Positions 43,589-56,683 of a DNA stretch of 64,000 nucleotides are shown piece after piece (position 1 is the stretch's first letter; the number at the start of each line of letters is the position of its first letter). Both the position numbers and the translations under genes were made by a program. This DNA comes from Adiantum capillus-veneris (Eukaryota; Streptophyta; Polypodiopsida; Polypodiales; Pteridaceae). The notes under the pieces were generated by a model, which did no database searches, was not told the origin of the DNA, and saw only the letters and a list, made by a program, of their open reading frames with translations. The DNA is taken from positions 74,123,410 to 74,187,409 of the forward strand of contig CM043960.1 of the NCBI GenBank assembly GCA_014529385.2. The letters are read 5' to 3'.

Positions 43589-45295
43589 TGATAGCCGTTT
43601 TTCGGCTCTCCGTAATTGCCATAGTGAGTTAACCCACCCTACCAAAATCATCCAAACACTGTGGCTATCCCTACCATTTCACTGTATATAGGTGTGTGTG
43701 AGTTAGGGGACTTTTCCCATATCTTCTTAAAAAACCTCAATTAGCTAGTCACTGGGCTAGTTGAGCCAAAAAAATAAAAAAAATAAGTATATTATGGTCC
43801 ATTTGTGTAAATATTTCATTGTATATAGGGCCTAAATAAAAGGAGTTTTCATAATTATTTTGGTATTTATTTAAATATTTTTACCTATGGTGTGTTGTTT
43901 ATGCTATGTACATTGACTCACCATTACCATATTTTTTCTTACCATTTTGCATACTCTTTATTCCATATAAAAATAATTTCATGCAAGATTCTCTTATTTT
44001 TGGTGTAACTCCATCCCAACAAAAATCCAAAAAAACTAGTTCTATTTATGTGTATATTTTTTCACTATTGTGATTTTTTACTTCCTACATCTATTCTCTA
44101 TTACTCTCATAAATTTGAACACCAAAAATATTCATCTTTTTATGATAGACTTATAATGAGAGAGATTTATTTTGACCCCTTTATATTTTTTCCTCCTATA
44201 TTATTTATATTTGACATGTACATATTTTTTTAGACCCCTCAATATTTGATTTTCTTAGTTGTACTATTCGCTTATATCATGATCTCAACAATATCTTCAA
44301 TTATAGACCTACCAAATAAGATCAAGGGTATGTGGAATGCATGCATGCACCATGGGGGGCTCACTCTTGGAGGTATTCAAAAGAATCATCCAAAGAAGGA
44401 CCTCACAAGGACTTTGTGCAGTGGAAAAAAACAGTCGGTTTTAATGAATTTTTAAAGATCACATGCTCCCCGAATTTGAAAAGGTGATACAAACAAAAGT
44501 TGTAGCTCGTGGGCTAAACTTTTCCCTCAAAGTTTTTCATATTTTTTTGAGCTACGAGCTATGAGCTATGATTTTATTGGTGGACCCCAGTTTACCCATG
44601 CTATGAAACCACACTCCCTCTTCCACTTTAAAATTTTCCTCTTTCACACACACTTCTCCACTCATCATCCCCACCTCTCTCACCACTCCTCTCTCACCCC
44701 ACCTCTCTCACCTTCTTCTGAACCTTGAAGAATAAGAGAAACCATGGTGAACTCATGTCTCCTACACACACATCCATTCCAAAATTGACCACCTACTCTC
44801 ATTTTTCCTCTTCCATATTACGCATATCTATCAAGAAAACCACAAAATTCAGCCTCTTCTCTTGAAAGACAGCACCATGTTGATTGATTACTCATATTCA
44901 ATCACCTTGGCTCCCAAGGAAGGTCAAGAGTGGACAAAAAACGTACTGTCAAAGCTAGTGGACCGTCAACAAGCGTCAAAATTGACCCTCCTCAAGACAC
45001 TTGGAGTATCAACATTGTAAGAAATCCATATTTTCTTACCTGTTAAGAGTTTTTTCTTCCTTATTTGTATCCTATATGGATACTTCCATTGTAAGTATCC
45101 AATTCCATTTGTAAATTAATAAAAATACTAACTCTACTAATTTACTAACACTAACCTACTATGAAAAGTCCTATCACCTCCACTTCTCTCCTCTCTCTCT
45201 TCTTCATCTATCCACACCAATTTCTTGATAATTCCAAGCAAAAGAAATTCTAACCCAACCATGGTTAGAGGAGTAACCCTAGCCCTCAAAATTGC

Positions 45296-45303
45296 TATAA
45301 AAA
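45296..45303 (+). promoter_or_regulatory. TATA box in Tat-E LTR
   Basis: TATAAAAA in the context GCTATAAAAAGAGGG. The same box is in the 3' LTR near 53865. Transcription would start about 30 bp on. Confidence 0.65.
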
Positions 45304-45957
45304 GAGGGTGTAGCTAGCACAAAAGGGGAGAGCCATAAGCAAGAGCACTATGCTATAGCTTGAGCAGCTAAGATCAATCTCTCTAGAAAGAGCTCTTGAG
45401 TGGAAGCTTATTGGATTATGCATATGCATGTGTTGTATGAGGGTTGATTAGCAAGGGAACTCTATGCCATTGTAAGAGAGAGTGATCATTCAATTGAGAG
45501 TAGGAAATCTATCATTTCTCCTACTAGTATAAGCCCAACATTTGCTGAATCAAGGTGGGTGGATTTGGACTAAGCTGGGATACTTTGTCTCTCTTCCAAC
45601 GTAAAGTAATGGACAACAATTATGTGTAAGTGTCTTGGTGTTTTCTTTAAGTTCTTGATAGCTTGTCTCTGGGTGTTGTCATCAATTTAGCCAAAAATCC
45701 CACATACTGTAAGAGGGCGACAGGGTGGAGAGGACTCCCCTCACCTTAAGATAGAGATTGGGGTGTCTTTTCTTGTGATGTGTTGTGGTGTAATTTACTC
45801 AAGCTATATTGAACAAATACTAATCTCACTTTGATTAGTCGTGACAGATTTGTAAGAAGGTATTAATGCAACAAGAATCCCCTCCCCCTTCCCTTTTTTT
45901 CTTACATATATAATTGAGTTTGCTTGATCACTTTTGAACATTTCAAAGCAGCGTGAG

Positions 45958-46067
<110 letters not shown>

Positions 46068-46242
46068 GCGTCCTAGTTCGAATCCAAAACTAGGTGGTGC
46101 CCCAAATTTGTGTAGGGTTAGGTTGCGGGTTTGTGTGTGTGTTTGCTATTTTTCCCAATCCCAACCCAATTGAGCAGCATGAGAGCCTAGAAAAGTGCTT
46201 AAAGGCCACTCTTCTTGTTGCCCGCCCCGGACCACCTTCAAA

Positions 46243-46262
46243 TTGGTGCCCCCACTGAGGAC
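46243..46262 (+). other. Tat-E primer-binding site
   Basis: TTGGTGCCCCCACTGAGGAC two bases after the LTR end. The GGTGCCCCCAC core is shared with Tat-F. Confidence 0.65.
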
Positions 46263-46297
46263 GGCTTGTGTATGTTTTGTGTAGGCTCAACGTTTAG

Positions 46298-46768
46298 CAT
46301 AATCAAGTAGCTTGCATGAATCACAAGAATTTTTATGATCCCTTCATTCCCATTGCAAGGCAAAAGGTACACATAATTGTTAGTACTAAGTTGCAATTTC
46401 AGCGAGTAATTCGTAGAATTTTAGGTCCTCTTAGGTTGACCGAGATAAACGCTTCGGTAAATCCTTTTATTTTGCCTCTCATTAGGTACGACCTTAGTTT
46501 GGACGTCTATATTTTTGCTTTGTTTTAAGCATTAGGTCATGCATAGACAATGGATAATGGCCCAAGAATAGAGGTTTTTCCCTTTCATTTCACTCCACAC
46601 ATTAGAATAAACATTGCAATTAGTAGAAAAATCCATTTTCAACAACGTATGGTGGTCATGTTTGGTGCTTAAAGAGTAGGAGAAATTCTTGCATCACCAA
46701 ACCCTGTCATCCTGCCTCTTATTGATTATCATAGGTCATTTGATGTGAATATTTTTATTTTGTTGTAG
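46298..46768 (+). pseudogene. Tat-E pre-gag ORF with duplicated module
   Basis: Two related modules in one frame: 46316-46528 (70 codons from ATG) and 46562-46768, with stops between. Shared residues in order are a basic I..S.K..FQ start, then R..EI.AS.NP.ILPLI.Y..S.DV.IF.L. The second copy is closer to the single module in Tat-F (10473-10288), sharing FGA, GEIL and DYH.SF. No known domain is recognised. Gag follows at 46855 in a different frame. Confidence 0.6.
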
Positions 46769-46854
46769 AATAGATTGCAATTTAGAAAACATTATTGTGT
46801 AAATTTTTTTAAGAAAGAAAAACAAAAACGTGTTGTCACTTTGAAACCGATTCA

Positions 46855-47706
46855 ATGGAGGCCCAACGCCAAATGTCTGGATATCCTCTTTTCTTTGGAG
46901 AGCCTGGAGAGGATGCAGCATTATTTTTAGCAAATTTCAAGATGTCTTGTCATATCAAGAGGATAATAACTGATCAAGAACATGTAGGGGTGTTTGAGGT
47001 GGTCCTCAGGAAAGATGTTAGCACTTGGTTTGACTCTTTGCCTAAGGAAGTTAAAGGGAATTACACGGAAGTTGTGAATCATTTCAAGAGATACTTCTTT
47101 GATCCCCAAAACACTCAAAATCTATGGCAAGACATTGTTTCTCATAAGCAAAAAGACTTAGATGACTACTACTTGTACAAGGAAGAGTTTCTACGTCTTT
47201 GGGCTCTATGGATACGAAATGTTGCTAACCCTGGTGATGGTGGATAATTTCTAAAGAAGGAGAGATTCATAGCCGGACTCTTTCCTTACCTTAAGGTAAA
47301 AGTTGAGGCGGGTGCACCTGCTACCTTTGATGCAGCTGAAACTAGGGCTGCTAAGAAATATAGGAAACTCAAGTGCTTAAGGGGGGAGTTTCCAATAGAA
47401 GGTCTTAGACCCAAAGGTAAGTCACAAGCATCAACATCTAGGGAGCTTCCTGAGGTAACGGCGGAAGTGATTGAGAAGTTAAATGAATCTTTAAGCAGCT
47501 TGTCAATTCACCTTGCACAAGTTGTAGGTCCAAAGGGACAAGCAAAGAAGTCTGAAGAGCGAGATCCACGACCTAGGAGAGTCTTGCAATGTTGGATTTG
47601 CGGAGAGTCTGGACATGGGATGTATAATTGTCCTTGGCCCCGTGGGGAGCCAGGGAGACCTAACTTGAATTACCAAGTGATGAATGCAGGTGAAGAAACA
47701 AGTTAG
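46855..47706 (+). pseudogene. Tat-E gag
   Basis: Starts MEAQRQMSGYPLFFGEPGED. The retrotransposon gag core (STWFDSLPKEVKGNY, FKRYFFDPQ, EEFLRLWALW) leads to a TAA at 47245. It continues in frame with FIAGLFPYLKVKV and a linker. The frame at 47467-47706 ends with the knuckle CWICGESGHGMYNC and a TAG at 47704. One frame holds the whole gene, with two stops. Confidence 0.9.
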
Positions 47707-47757
47707 CAACCACGGCTTCTACAAAGGCCAAATGGATCAAGACCACCTCCACAAGGA

Positions 47758-48609
47758 GTGGAAGGAGTTCCACCTTTGCCAGATCCAAATGTGCATGTGG
47801 TAGAGGCGACAAAATCAAATGAGGTTGACATGGAAGCAAATGGAATGAAGCGTGGCCGAGGAAAAGGTAAAGAGAAAGAAGGTGTCACATCACAGAGTGG
47901 CCATGGACGAGGCAAGAAGGCAAAGGAGACCAAGGAAGCTAAGAGGACTCGACGTAGTATCAATCTCCAAGACTTCCCTCTTGGACATGGTATGGCTCCA
48001 TACAACCTATTGGAAGACATGAGAGGTAAGGGTCCTGATATCTCATGGCCTCAGTTACTTGCATTATGCCCACAAGTTAGGAGGGATTTAACGAAGGCAG
48101 TTAGCACTAGGAGAAAGATAAAAGAGAGTGTTCCTATTGTAAAAATTGCACATGCTGAAATGAATGAGGAGATTACACATGTGCTAGATTGTTACATCAA
48201 AGGAAGATTGGTTAGGAAAGGTCTAGTGGATGGGGGTGCACAAATTTTCATCATGACAGAAGGACTCATGCAAAGACTAGGCATGCACATCCATGAGACA
48301 CCTGAAATTAAAGTCAAAATGGAAAACAATAGCAAGGCTAGGTGCGTAGGCATTTGTGAAAATGTTTTTGTGGAGGCCTTTGGCATTAAGAAGGCAGTGG
48401 ATTTCTATGTCATGTCTACCAAAGGAAATGGTTACCCATTTATCCTAGGAAGACCATGGCTAATGAAAATGCGAGCTTTGCACGATTGGGAGAGTGGAAA
48501 GCTAATTTATAGGCATGAAAATCATAAGAAGGTTGTCTTTGACATGAAGGAGCAACGCCAAGAGGAGCTCCATGAAGAATCATCTCAAAGTGAGACAGAG
48601 GAAGGCTAG
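47758..48609 (+). pseudogene. Tat-E protease region
   Basis: 283 codons open in the gag frame. A Lys/Gly-rich stretch (KRGRGKGKEKEG) precedes INLQDFPLGHGMAPYNLLED and ISWPQLLALCP. The protease site is GLVDGGAQIFIMTEG (D-G-G, a form seen in Tat-type elements). It closes with FILGRPWLMKMRALHDWESG. TAG at 48607 ends this piece; the same frame continues to 48957. Confidence 0.85.
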
Positions 48610-48675
48610 ACCAATAGCACTTCAGAAGGAGAAAGTAGCGGCAACATTAGTGAAGAGGAGTCTTCCATCGAAGTC

Positions 48676-49777
48676 ATGGAGGTAAGGTTTAATCCAAACA
48701 ACCAGGAGACCTCTTGCCCAAGTTTGGAAGAGGTAGGTTTCCAAGAGAACCAAAATGTGCAAGATGAAGGAATGTTAGAAGGTATGTTGTCTACAACATT
48801 TACAAAGGACGAAAGAGAGGAGTTCAAATGTGTGCTAAGGAAATTTCCTAGGATTTTTGCAAAAGACTACACCGATGTGCATGGAGTAGATGCTGTTCAA
48901 CACAAAATTGAGTTCAAGCCAAAGCCACACCTAAGGCTCAGAAGCTACAAAGGCTAGGAGTCATAAGGAGCAGGCTTTACTCAAGGAGGTAAGAAAGCTT
49001 CTAGCAGCAGGTTTCATTTATCCAGTGAAGAATTAAGAGTGGGTCTCTTCCGTTGTTGTCACTCCGAAGAAAAACGACAAGTGGAGGGTGTGTGTGGATT
49101 ACCGTCCACTTAATGAGGCAACAAAAAGAGATCACTTTCCCCTCCCATTTGAGGATGAGATATTAAATGAGGTAGCTGGTCATGAGAAGTACAATGTGTG
49201 TGATGGCTACTCGGGTTACTTTCAAATAGGTATCACATTAGAAGATCAGTTGAAAACAAACTTCATCACTCCTTGGGGTTGTTATGCTTTTAGAGTCATG
49301 CCATTTGTCATGACAAATGCTCCTGCAACTTTCCAACGTTTCATGAACATGGTGTTTCAAGCATTCTTTGGAAAGTCAATTAGGGTGTTCATTGATGATT
49401 TCTACATTTATAGCTCAAAATCATTGCATTTACAAAGCGTAGAAGAAGGTTTAAAGAAGCTCTATGACATGGGAGGTCAACTCAACCCCGACAAGTGTCA
49501 CATAGGTGAGGATGAAGAGATTGTGCTCGGTCACAAGGTTTCCTATAAAGGCATTGAGGTGGATCCTTCAAAGGCAAAGGCTCTTATTGAGCTCCCATCA
49601 CCCAATAATCTCAAAGAGGTCATCTCATTTATTCAAAAGGTGAAGTATATGTCACGCTTTATTCACTTAGCTTCAAAGTTGCTTCATCCTTTGCAAAAGT
49701 TAACACAACAAGTAGAATTTGCATGGTCTTATGAACTTGAAGAGTACTTTTGTAACATTAATGTCATTTTGTCATAG
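48676..49777 (+). pseudogene. Tat-E reverse transcriptase
   Basis: 48676-48957 carries the N-terminal linker (AVQHKIEFKP). Indels near 48930-48990 and a TAA at 49034 follow. 49088-49777 then holds CVDYRPLNEATKRDHFPLP, CDGYSGYFQIGI, TNAPATFQRFMN and the catalytic box VFIDDFYIYSS, followed by LGHKVSYKGIEVDPSK and FIQKVKYMSRFIH. The Asp pair is intact. TAG at 49775 interrupts entry into RNase H. Confidence 0.9.
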
Positions 49778-50209
49778 CTACCAATACTCATGCCTCCTTG
49801 TTGGGAGTACACATTCTTTGTTAGCTCTAGTGTTGGGAAGGAAACAATTGGTGCAGTTTTATTACAACAAGATTCCCACAGTACCAGGATGCGACCCATC
49901 TACTTTGCTAGTAGGGTCATGAATGCTTTGGAGAGAGGCTACACGGAGGCAGAACTCATGATGCTTTCTCTCATGTTTGCGGTGAGAAAGTTTAGATCCT
50001 ACTTGCTACCAAAACCTTTTGTAATTCTCACTGCAGAAAATTTGTTTCCTTGGGTGTCATCTCAAATGAATCTCAGCACTAGGATCTCAAAGTGGATTAT
50101 GGAATTGCAAGAGTTCCAATACTCTTTCAAGGTAGAAGATAGCGTGCGTGCACAATTGGCAGGGATCCTTACTTGGTACATGAGAAGGAGATTAAGGTTC
50201 CTGAAATAA
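49778..50209 (+). pseudogene. Tat-E first RNase H
   Basis: PIYFASRVMNALERGYTEAELMML, then FRSYLLPKPFVILT and ISKWIMELQEFQYSFKV. The usual first Asp motif (TDAS) is not visible, which is common for the first RNase H of Tat elements that carry a second one. Frame shifts at about 50165. Confidence 0.8.
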
Positions 50210-50214
50210 AGACC

Positions 50215-50625
50215 CTACCATTGCCACCACCAAAAAATATTCCTAATTCTTTTACCTTGTTCTTTGATGGAGCTTTTGGACGAGCCACAAGAAAAGCAGG
50301 GGGAGGTCTAGTATTTCTCAACCCAAGTGGGGAGGTGGTTATGCAAGAGAAGGTCAATCTACCAGGTTCAACTAGCAACAATGAAGCAGAATATGACACA
50401 CTACTTCATGGTTTAAAGACATGCATTGGCCAAGGTATACAACGTCTCATAGTAAAAGGGGATGCACTTCTCATTGTGAAGCAAATTTTAGGCATTTGGG
50501 CATGCAATAATGAAAGCCTAAGGACAAAAGTTCATGCCATTCGTAGATTGTTTAATCAATTTGAAGAAGTGAAACTATATCATATTCCTAGGAAACAGAA
50601 TGAAGATGCCGATTTACTTGCATAG
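50215..50625 (+). pseudogene. Tat-E second (archaeal-type) RNase H
   Basis: SFTLFFDGAFGRATRKAGGG, then TSNNEAEYDTLLHGL, IVKGDALLIVKQ and HIPRKQNEDADLLA give the four acidic positions (D, E, D, D) of an archaeal-like RNase H. Dual RNase H is a mark of plant Tat elements. The domain looks catalytically whole and ends at a TAG at 50623. Confidence 0.9.
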
Positions 50626-50652
50626 CAAGTAGTTACATGTGTTGAGAAATAA

Positions 50653-52122
50653 GTGCAAGTCATCATAGTGGCAGCAAATGTCAAGCAACCGAGATACCAG
50701 GTATTGGAGTCATTGACTCCCATTATTAGCTACATTTTGGAGGGTGAGTTTCCACAAGACTTCACAAAGGCTCAGAAGAGGAGACTCATGAAGAAGGCAA
50801 GCACGGATCTCTTTCTAGAAGGATCCCTCTATCAAAGAGGGAAGGATCAAGTGTGAAGAAGAGTACCAACTATCAAGGAAATTCCAGCCATTCTAAAAGG
50901 TTTGCATGAAGAGGCATGTGGTGGTCATTTTGCCCAAGAGTTAACTGTGAAGAAGATTTTGCTTGCGGGGTATGTTTGGCCAAGTCTGTATGTGGATGTC
51001 CAACATTGGTGTAAAAGTTGTCACAATTGTCAGGTAAATTTGAATAGAAGATTGGTTTATGGTCCAAGGCAAATCATGCTTGCAAATGGACCCTTTGAAA
51101 AGTGGGGCATTGATGCTATGGGTCCTCTCCCTAGGAAAAAAAATAGTAAACTCTACATTCTAGTGGCTGTAGACTATATGACTAGGTGGGTGGAAGCACA
51201 AAGTGTGGCAAAGATAAATGAGAGGATAGTGAGCAAATTTGTGTACACTCACATTTGTTGTAGATTTGGCACACCTTTGGAGATTGTTTCTGATAATGGT
51301 CCTAGGTTTAGAAAGGGCTTGCTCACAGAAGTCTGTGAAGAACTTCACATTCTACATCATCATAGTACACCCTACTATCCCCAATCAAATGGTTTGGTAG
51401 AAAAAGCTAATGGTGTCATTGCAGGCATCATTAGAAAGATGGTGAGAAACAAGACAAAGTTGTGGGATGACTTCTTGGATGGTGCCTTGTGGGCGTATCG
51501 ATATAGGGAAGCCATGGAGTTTACACCATTTCACTTGGTATATGGACAAGAGGCTCTGCAGCCTATCGAGCTCAACATTCCAACAATACGGCTTTATGGC
51601 AGAGGTGCACAAAATGATCAAGAAGCATGGATGGATCGACTTCTTACCTTAGCTGAGCTTGAGTGGAAAAGAGAAGTAGCATACGAGTGCTACAAGAGGA
51701 AAGCTACGCAAGCAAAAGAGAAGCTTGACAAGAAACCAAAGGACAAAGGCATCAATGAAGGAGATCTTGTGCTAAGGTATAACAATCGACTCGATAATCG
51801 TTTTGATGCCAAGTTTGAAACTAGATGGCAGGGACCATACATAGTCAAGAAGGATTTCAATTCAAGTTATTATCAACTTATGGGCTTGAATGGGAAAGAG
51901 CACTCCAGGAAAGTAAATGGGTATCGCTTGAAGCGTTATTTGAGTCGCCTTCTACCAAAGGATCTACCAAAGATCTATCAAAAGGCAGCGATCTCATGTA
52001 GGTATTGTTCTGTGAAGCATGAGTGTAACTCAAACAAAAATTCTGAGGGGCCAAACAATGAAGATCTCGTCAAGGACTCTGAAGCACTCTCTTTGGAAAA
52101 GATGCTCTATGATGGTACATGA
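50653..52122 (+). pseudogene. Tat-E integrase
   Basis: 50653-50856 is the linker, and a TGA at 50854 separates it from a 406-codon frame (50902-52122). The HHCC zinc region (HEEACGGHF, CKSCHNC), D in GIDAMGPLP, D in VSDNGPRF and E in NGLVEKANG are all present. VYGQEALQPIELNIPT and the GPYIVKK C-terminal fold follow. No chromodomain is visible. This is the best-preserved enzyme domain in the window. Confidence 0.9.
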
Positions 52123-52135
52123 ATATACCATCATC

Positions 52136-52150
52136 CTGGGGGAGGGCCAA
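52136..52150 (+). other. Tat-E polypurine tract
   Basis: CCTGGGGGAGGGCCAA immediately precedes the 3' LTR. Confidence 0.8.
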
Positions 52151-54527
52151 TCATAGCCGTTTTTTGGCTCTCCGTAATTGCCATAGTGAGTTAACCCACC
52201 CTACCAAAATCATCCAAACACTGTGGCTATCCCTACCATTTTACTGTATATAGGTGTGTGTGAGTTAGGAGACTTTTCCCATATCTTCTTAAAAACCCTC
52301 AATTAGCTAGTCACTGGGCTAGTTGAGCCAAAAAAATAATAAAAATAAAAAATATAAGTATATTATGGTCCATTTGTGTGTAAATATTTCATTGTATATA
52401 GGGCCTAAATAAAAAGATTTTTCATAATTATTTTGGTATTTATTTAAATATTTCTACCTATGGTGTGTTATTTATGCTATGTACATTGACTCACCATTAC
52501 CATATTTTTTCTTACCATTTTGCATACTCATTATTCCATATAAAAATAATTTCATGCAAGCTTCTCTTATTTTTGGTGTAACTCCATCCCTACAAAAATC
52601 CAAAAAAACTAGTTCTATTTATGTGTATATTTTTTCACTATTGTGATTTTTTTCTTCCTACATCTATTCTCTATTACACTCATAAATTAGACCACCAAAA
52701 ATATTCATCTTTTTATGGTAGACTTATAATAAGAGAGATTTATTTTGACCCCTTTATATTTTTTCCACCTATATTATTTATATTTGACATGTACATATTT
52801 TTTAAGACCCCTCAATATTTGATTTTTTTAGTTGTACTATTCACTTATATCATGATCTCAACAATATCTTCAATTATAGACCTACCAAATAAGGTCAAGG
52901 GTATGTGGAATGCATGCATGCACCATGGGGGCCTCACTCTTGGAGGTATTCAAAAGAATCATCCAAAGAAGGACCTCACAAGGACTTTGTGCAGTGGAAA
53001 AAAACAGTCGGTTTTGATGAATTTTTTAAGATCACATACTCCCGAATTTGAAAAGGTGATACAAACAAAAGTTGTAGCTCGTGGGCTGAACTTTTACCTC
53101 ATATTTTTTCATATTTTTTTGAGCTACGAGCTGTGAGCTATGATTTTATTGGTGGACCCCAGTTTGCCCATGCTATGCAGCCACACTCCCTCCTCCACTT
53201 TATCATTTTCCTCTTTCACACACACTTCTCCACTCATCATCCCCACCTCTCTCACCACTCCTCTCTGCACCCTACTCACCTTCTTCTGAACCTTGAAGAA
53301 TAAGAGAAACCATTGTGAACTCATGTCTCCTACACACACTTCCATTCCAAAATTGACCACCTAGTCTCATTTTTCCTCTTCCATATTACTCATATCTATC
53401 AAGAAAACCACAAAATTCAGCCTCTTCTCTTGAAAGACAGCACCATGTTGATTGATTACTTATATTCAATCACCTTAGCTCCCAAGGAAGGTCAAGAATG
53501 GACAAAAAACGTACCGTCAAAGCTAGTGGACCGTCAACAAGCGTCAAAATTGACCCTCCTCAAGACACTTGGAGTATCAACATTGTAAGAAATCCATATT
53601 TTCTTACCTGTTAAGAGTTTTTTCTTCCTTATTTGTATCCTATATGGATACTTCCATTGTAAATATCCAATTCCATTTGTAAATTAATAAAAATACTAAC
53701 TCTACTAATTTACTAATACTAACCTACTATGAAAAGTCCTATCACCTCCACTTCTCTGCTCTCTCTCTTCTTCATCTATCCACACCAACTTCTTGATAAT
53801 TCCAAGCAAAAGAAATTCTAACCCAACCATGGTTAGAGGAGTAACCCTAGCCCTCAAAATTGCTATAAAAAGAGGGTGTAGCTAGCACAAAAGGGGAGAG
53901 CCATAAGCAAGAGCACTATGCTATAGCTTGAGAATCCAAGATCAATCTCTCTAGAATGAGCTCCTTAGTGGAAACTCATTGGATTATGCATATGCATGTG
54001 TTGTATGAGGGTTGATTAGCAAGGGAACTCTATGCCATTGTAAGAGAGAGTGATCATTCAATTGAGAGTAGGAAATCTATCATTTCTCCTATTAGTATAA
54101 GCCCAACATTTGCTGCATCAAGGTGGGTGGATTTGGACTAAGCTGGGATACTTTGTCTCTCTTCCAACGTAAAGTAATGGACAACAATGATGTGTAAGTG
54201 TCTTGGTGTTTTCTTTAAGTTCTTGATAGCTTGTCTCTGGCTGTTGTCATCAATTTAGCCAAAAATCCCACATACTGTAAGAGGGCGATAGGGTGGAGAG
54301 GACTCCCCTAGCCTTAAGACAGTGATTGGAGTGGCTTTTCTTGTGATGTGTTGTGGTGTAATTTACTCAAGCTATGTTGAACAAATACTAATCTCACTTT
54401 GATTGGTCGTGACAGATTTGTAAGAAGGTATTAATACAACAAGCATCCCCTCCCCCTTCCCTCTTTTTCTTACATATATAATTGTGTTTGCTTGATCACT
54501 GTTGAACATTTCAAAGCAGCCTGAGCA

Positions 54528-54565
<38 letters not shown>

Positions 54566-54738
54566 GCGTCCTAGTTCGCATCCAAAACTAGGTGGTGCCC
54601 CAAATTTGTGTAGGGTTAGGTTGCGGGTTTGTGTGTGTGTTTGCTGTTTTTCCCAACCCCAACCCAATCGAGCAGCATGGGAGCCTAGAGAAGTGCTTAG
54701 AGGCCACTCTTCTTGTTGCCCGCCCTGGACCGCCTTCA
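52151..54738 (+). repeat. Tat-E 3' LTR
   Basis: 2588 bp, begins TCATAGCCG (TG changed to TC) and ends CCGCCTTCA. Very close to the 5' LTR apart from scattered substitutions and a CT run of 36 bp instead of 106 bp. Confidence 0.95.
54530..54565. repeat. (CT)18 microsatellite in Tat-E 3' LTR
   Basis: Short version of the 106-bp run in the 5' LTR. Confidence 0.95.
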
Positions 54739-55462
54739 ATACCATCGGGGTATCATTCTCCCACTTTCCACACCACACTCACCCTTCTTTTGTTATCTCA
54801 TTACTACCACACTATTTAAACATACATGTTCTTTTACTTTTTTTATGATACTTGTTCGTTAAAACAGCTCTTCAAATAGTATTACAAACAATAGTCAAGC
54901 AAGAAGTCGTCCAATTTTTAAACCAACAACCCTTGGATTAGGTTCACTCAAGAATCTCTAATGGCCCTATTATGTCCGATCGGTATATACATTATTTATA
55001 AAAATCCTTGTCCTCATGAGCATCCCATACCGTTCGACAAGTACACGTTGTGCTAATCTAAACATACTCCCGCCACAGCAACAACGGTGTCAATCTGGGC
55101 GTCATCCTCACGCCACGGTAAAACAAAACTGCAATATCCAACTAGGCTAATCTGGGTGTACTCCCACCATAGCATCAGCTGTGCTATCCTGGGTGTCATC
55201 TCACGCCTCGGCAACTGCCACATAATACCAGCGATAATAAGTAGAGAGACTTGAGAGAAACCCTACCGAAGGTTTTGGACAAACATTCTTTCCTATAGCA
55301 ACCAGTTTAACCAAACAATCTTTCCTACTTGTCAAACTTATGTCGAGTTTCTTGGGGTTAAGTCCAGTGGTTTTGGTCCGTGTTTTCTTTTCATAAGGTA
55401 AATAATATATTCCTATGGTCTCGCATATGTAATAATGCATAACTTGAAAATGCAATACTAAC

Positions 55463-55585
55463 CTGTACCATAGCTCCGATTGGTCCGATTGGTGAAGACA
55501 TAGCTTGTTCCACAGGAGTTCCCCCGTTTCTTGTATCGGCTTCATGATCATTAGCACCTTGGGTTCGAGCACTCTTTGGAGCCAT
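55463..55585 (-). CDS. pre-gag gene of Chr-D, exon 1 in 5' LTR
   Basis: 41 codons: MAPKSARTQGANDHEAD, then PIGPIGAMVQ, ending at donor CAG/GTTAGT (55462). It is in phase 0 with exon 2 at 43072, about 1.25 kb away once Tat-E is removed. The start resembles exon 1 of Chr-C (MAPVKRTR..G..D.EAGTSN). Tat-E now sits in the intron. Confidence 0.6.
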
Positions 55586-56014
55586 TTCTTTTTTTACTAC
55601 ACTTATGTTATACACTTAGAACTTTAAATTGGTCAATTTCCCTAGTAATCTCCTTGTTTCCAAAGAGAGTTTGTAATCTGAATCCTCGCCAACTCGGATT
55701 CACAGTTAGTGTTGTTGTTCTACATCTAATTTCTATACCTCAAATATTTGCTAATCGTAATTAATCAAAAATTAAGTGTGTAAACTGTGAGTGAAAGTTT
55801 AGGACTGCATTACTTTTATGCATGACATTTCTGATCCAATTCTAACTTCCATTTCTATACTTCAACTAAATCAATTTTTAGTATTATTCAAAATTCTACT
55901 TAATCTAATTGACAATAAAATTGTTGAATGATAATTTCATCATGTATAATAAGAATATGATGAGTTCTCTTATGTATTAACTTTCAATTAACTATGCATA
56001 AGTTAATAGTGAAG

Positions 56015-56515
56015 ATGTATTAACTAGAGAGCGTAGGTATACTTAGAGAGATTAAAGTAAGAGATAGCACACATACACACATATCCTTTTTAAAACTAAT
56101 TGAATCTTACTAATCTATTAGAGAAATTAGAGTAAGAGATAGCACACACACACACACATAGCTAATTGAATCTTACTAATCTATTAGAGAGATTAGAGTA
56201 AGAGATAGCACACACACACACATATCTTTCTTAAAACTAATTGAATCTTACTAATCTATTAGAGAGATTAGAGTAAGAGATAACACACACACACACACAT
56301 ATCCTTCTTAAAACTAATTGAATCTTACTAATCTATTAGAGAGATTAGTGTAAGGGATAGCACACATACACACATATCCTTCTTAAAACTAATTGAATCT
56401 TACTAATCTAGTAGAGAGATTAGAGTAAGAGATATCACCCACACACACATAGCTAATTGAATCTTTCTAATCTATTAGAGAGATTAGAGTAAGAGATGGC
56501 ACACATACATCATTC
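56015..56515. repeat. 70-80 bp minisatellite in Chr-D 5' LTR
   Basis: Same array as at 36870-37360, with the CA runs differing in length between the two LTRs. It lies between the TATA box and exon 1, so it would be in the 5' untranslated RNA. Confidence 0.85.
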
Positions 56516-56675
56516 CTAAAGTTAATTGAATGCTCAATTAATACGCACCTTATTAGTCCACTGGAGTTTTTGCTCTCTTAGTGGTTTGCGGAAGCCTTCT
56601 CTCTAAGAGAAGTGGCAGCACTTCGTGAGCGCTATAGAGGCAATCCCTATGTCTAAAGTGTGAGCATGGATGCTC

Positions 56676-56683
56676 TATTTATA
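56676..56683 (-). promoter_or_regulatory. TATA box of Chr-D 5' LTR
   Basis: TATAAATA on the minus strand, followed by GAGCATCCATGCTC (a short inverted repeat). Confidence 0.65.

Noticed and set aside
44877-45020. 47-codon ORF in both Tat-E LTRs (second copy 53445-53588)
   Set aside because: Upstream of the TATA box, so not in the main transcript. Two of four differences change residues, and it does not join the pre-gag frame by any plausible splice.
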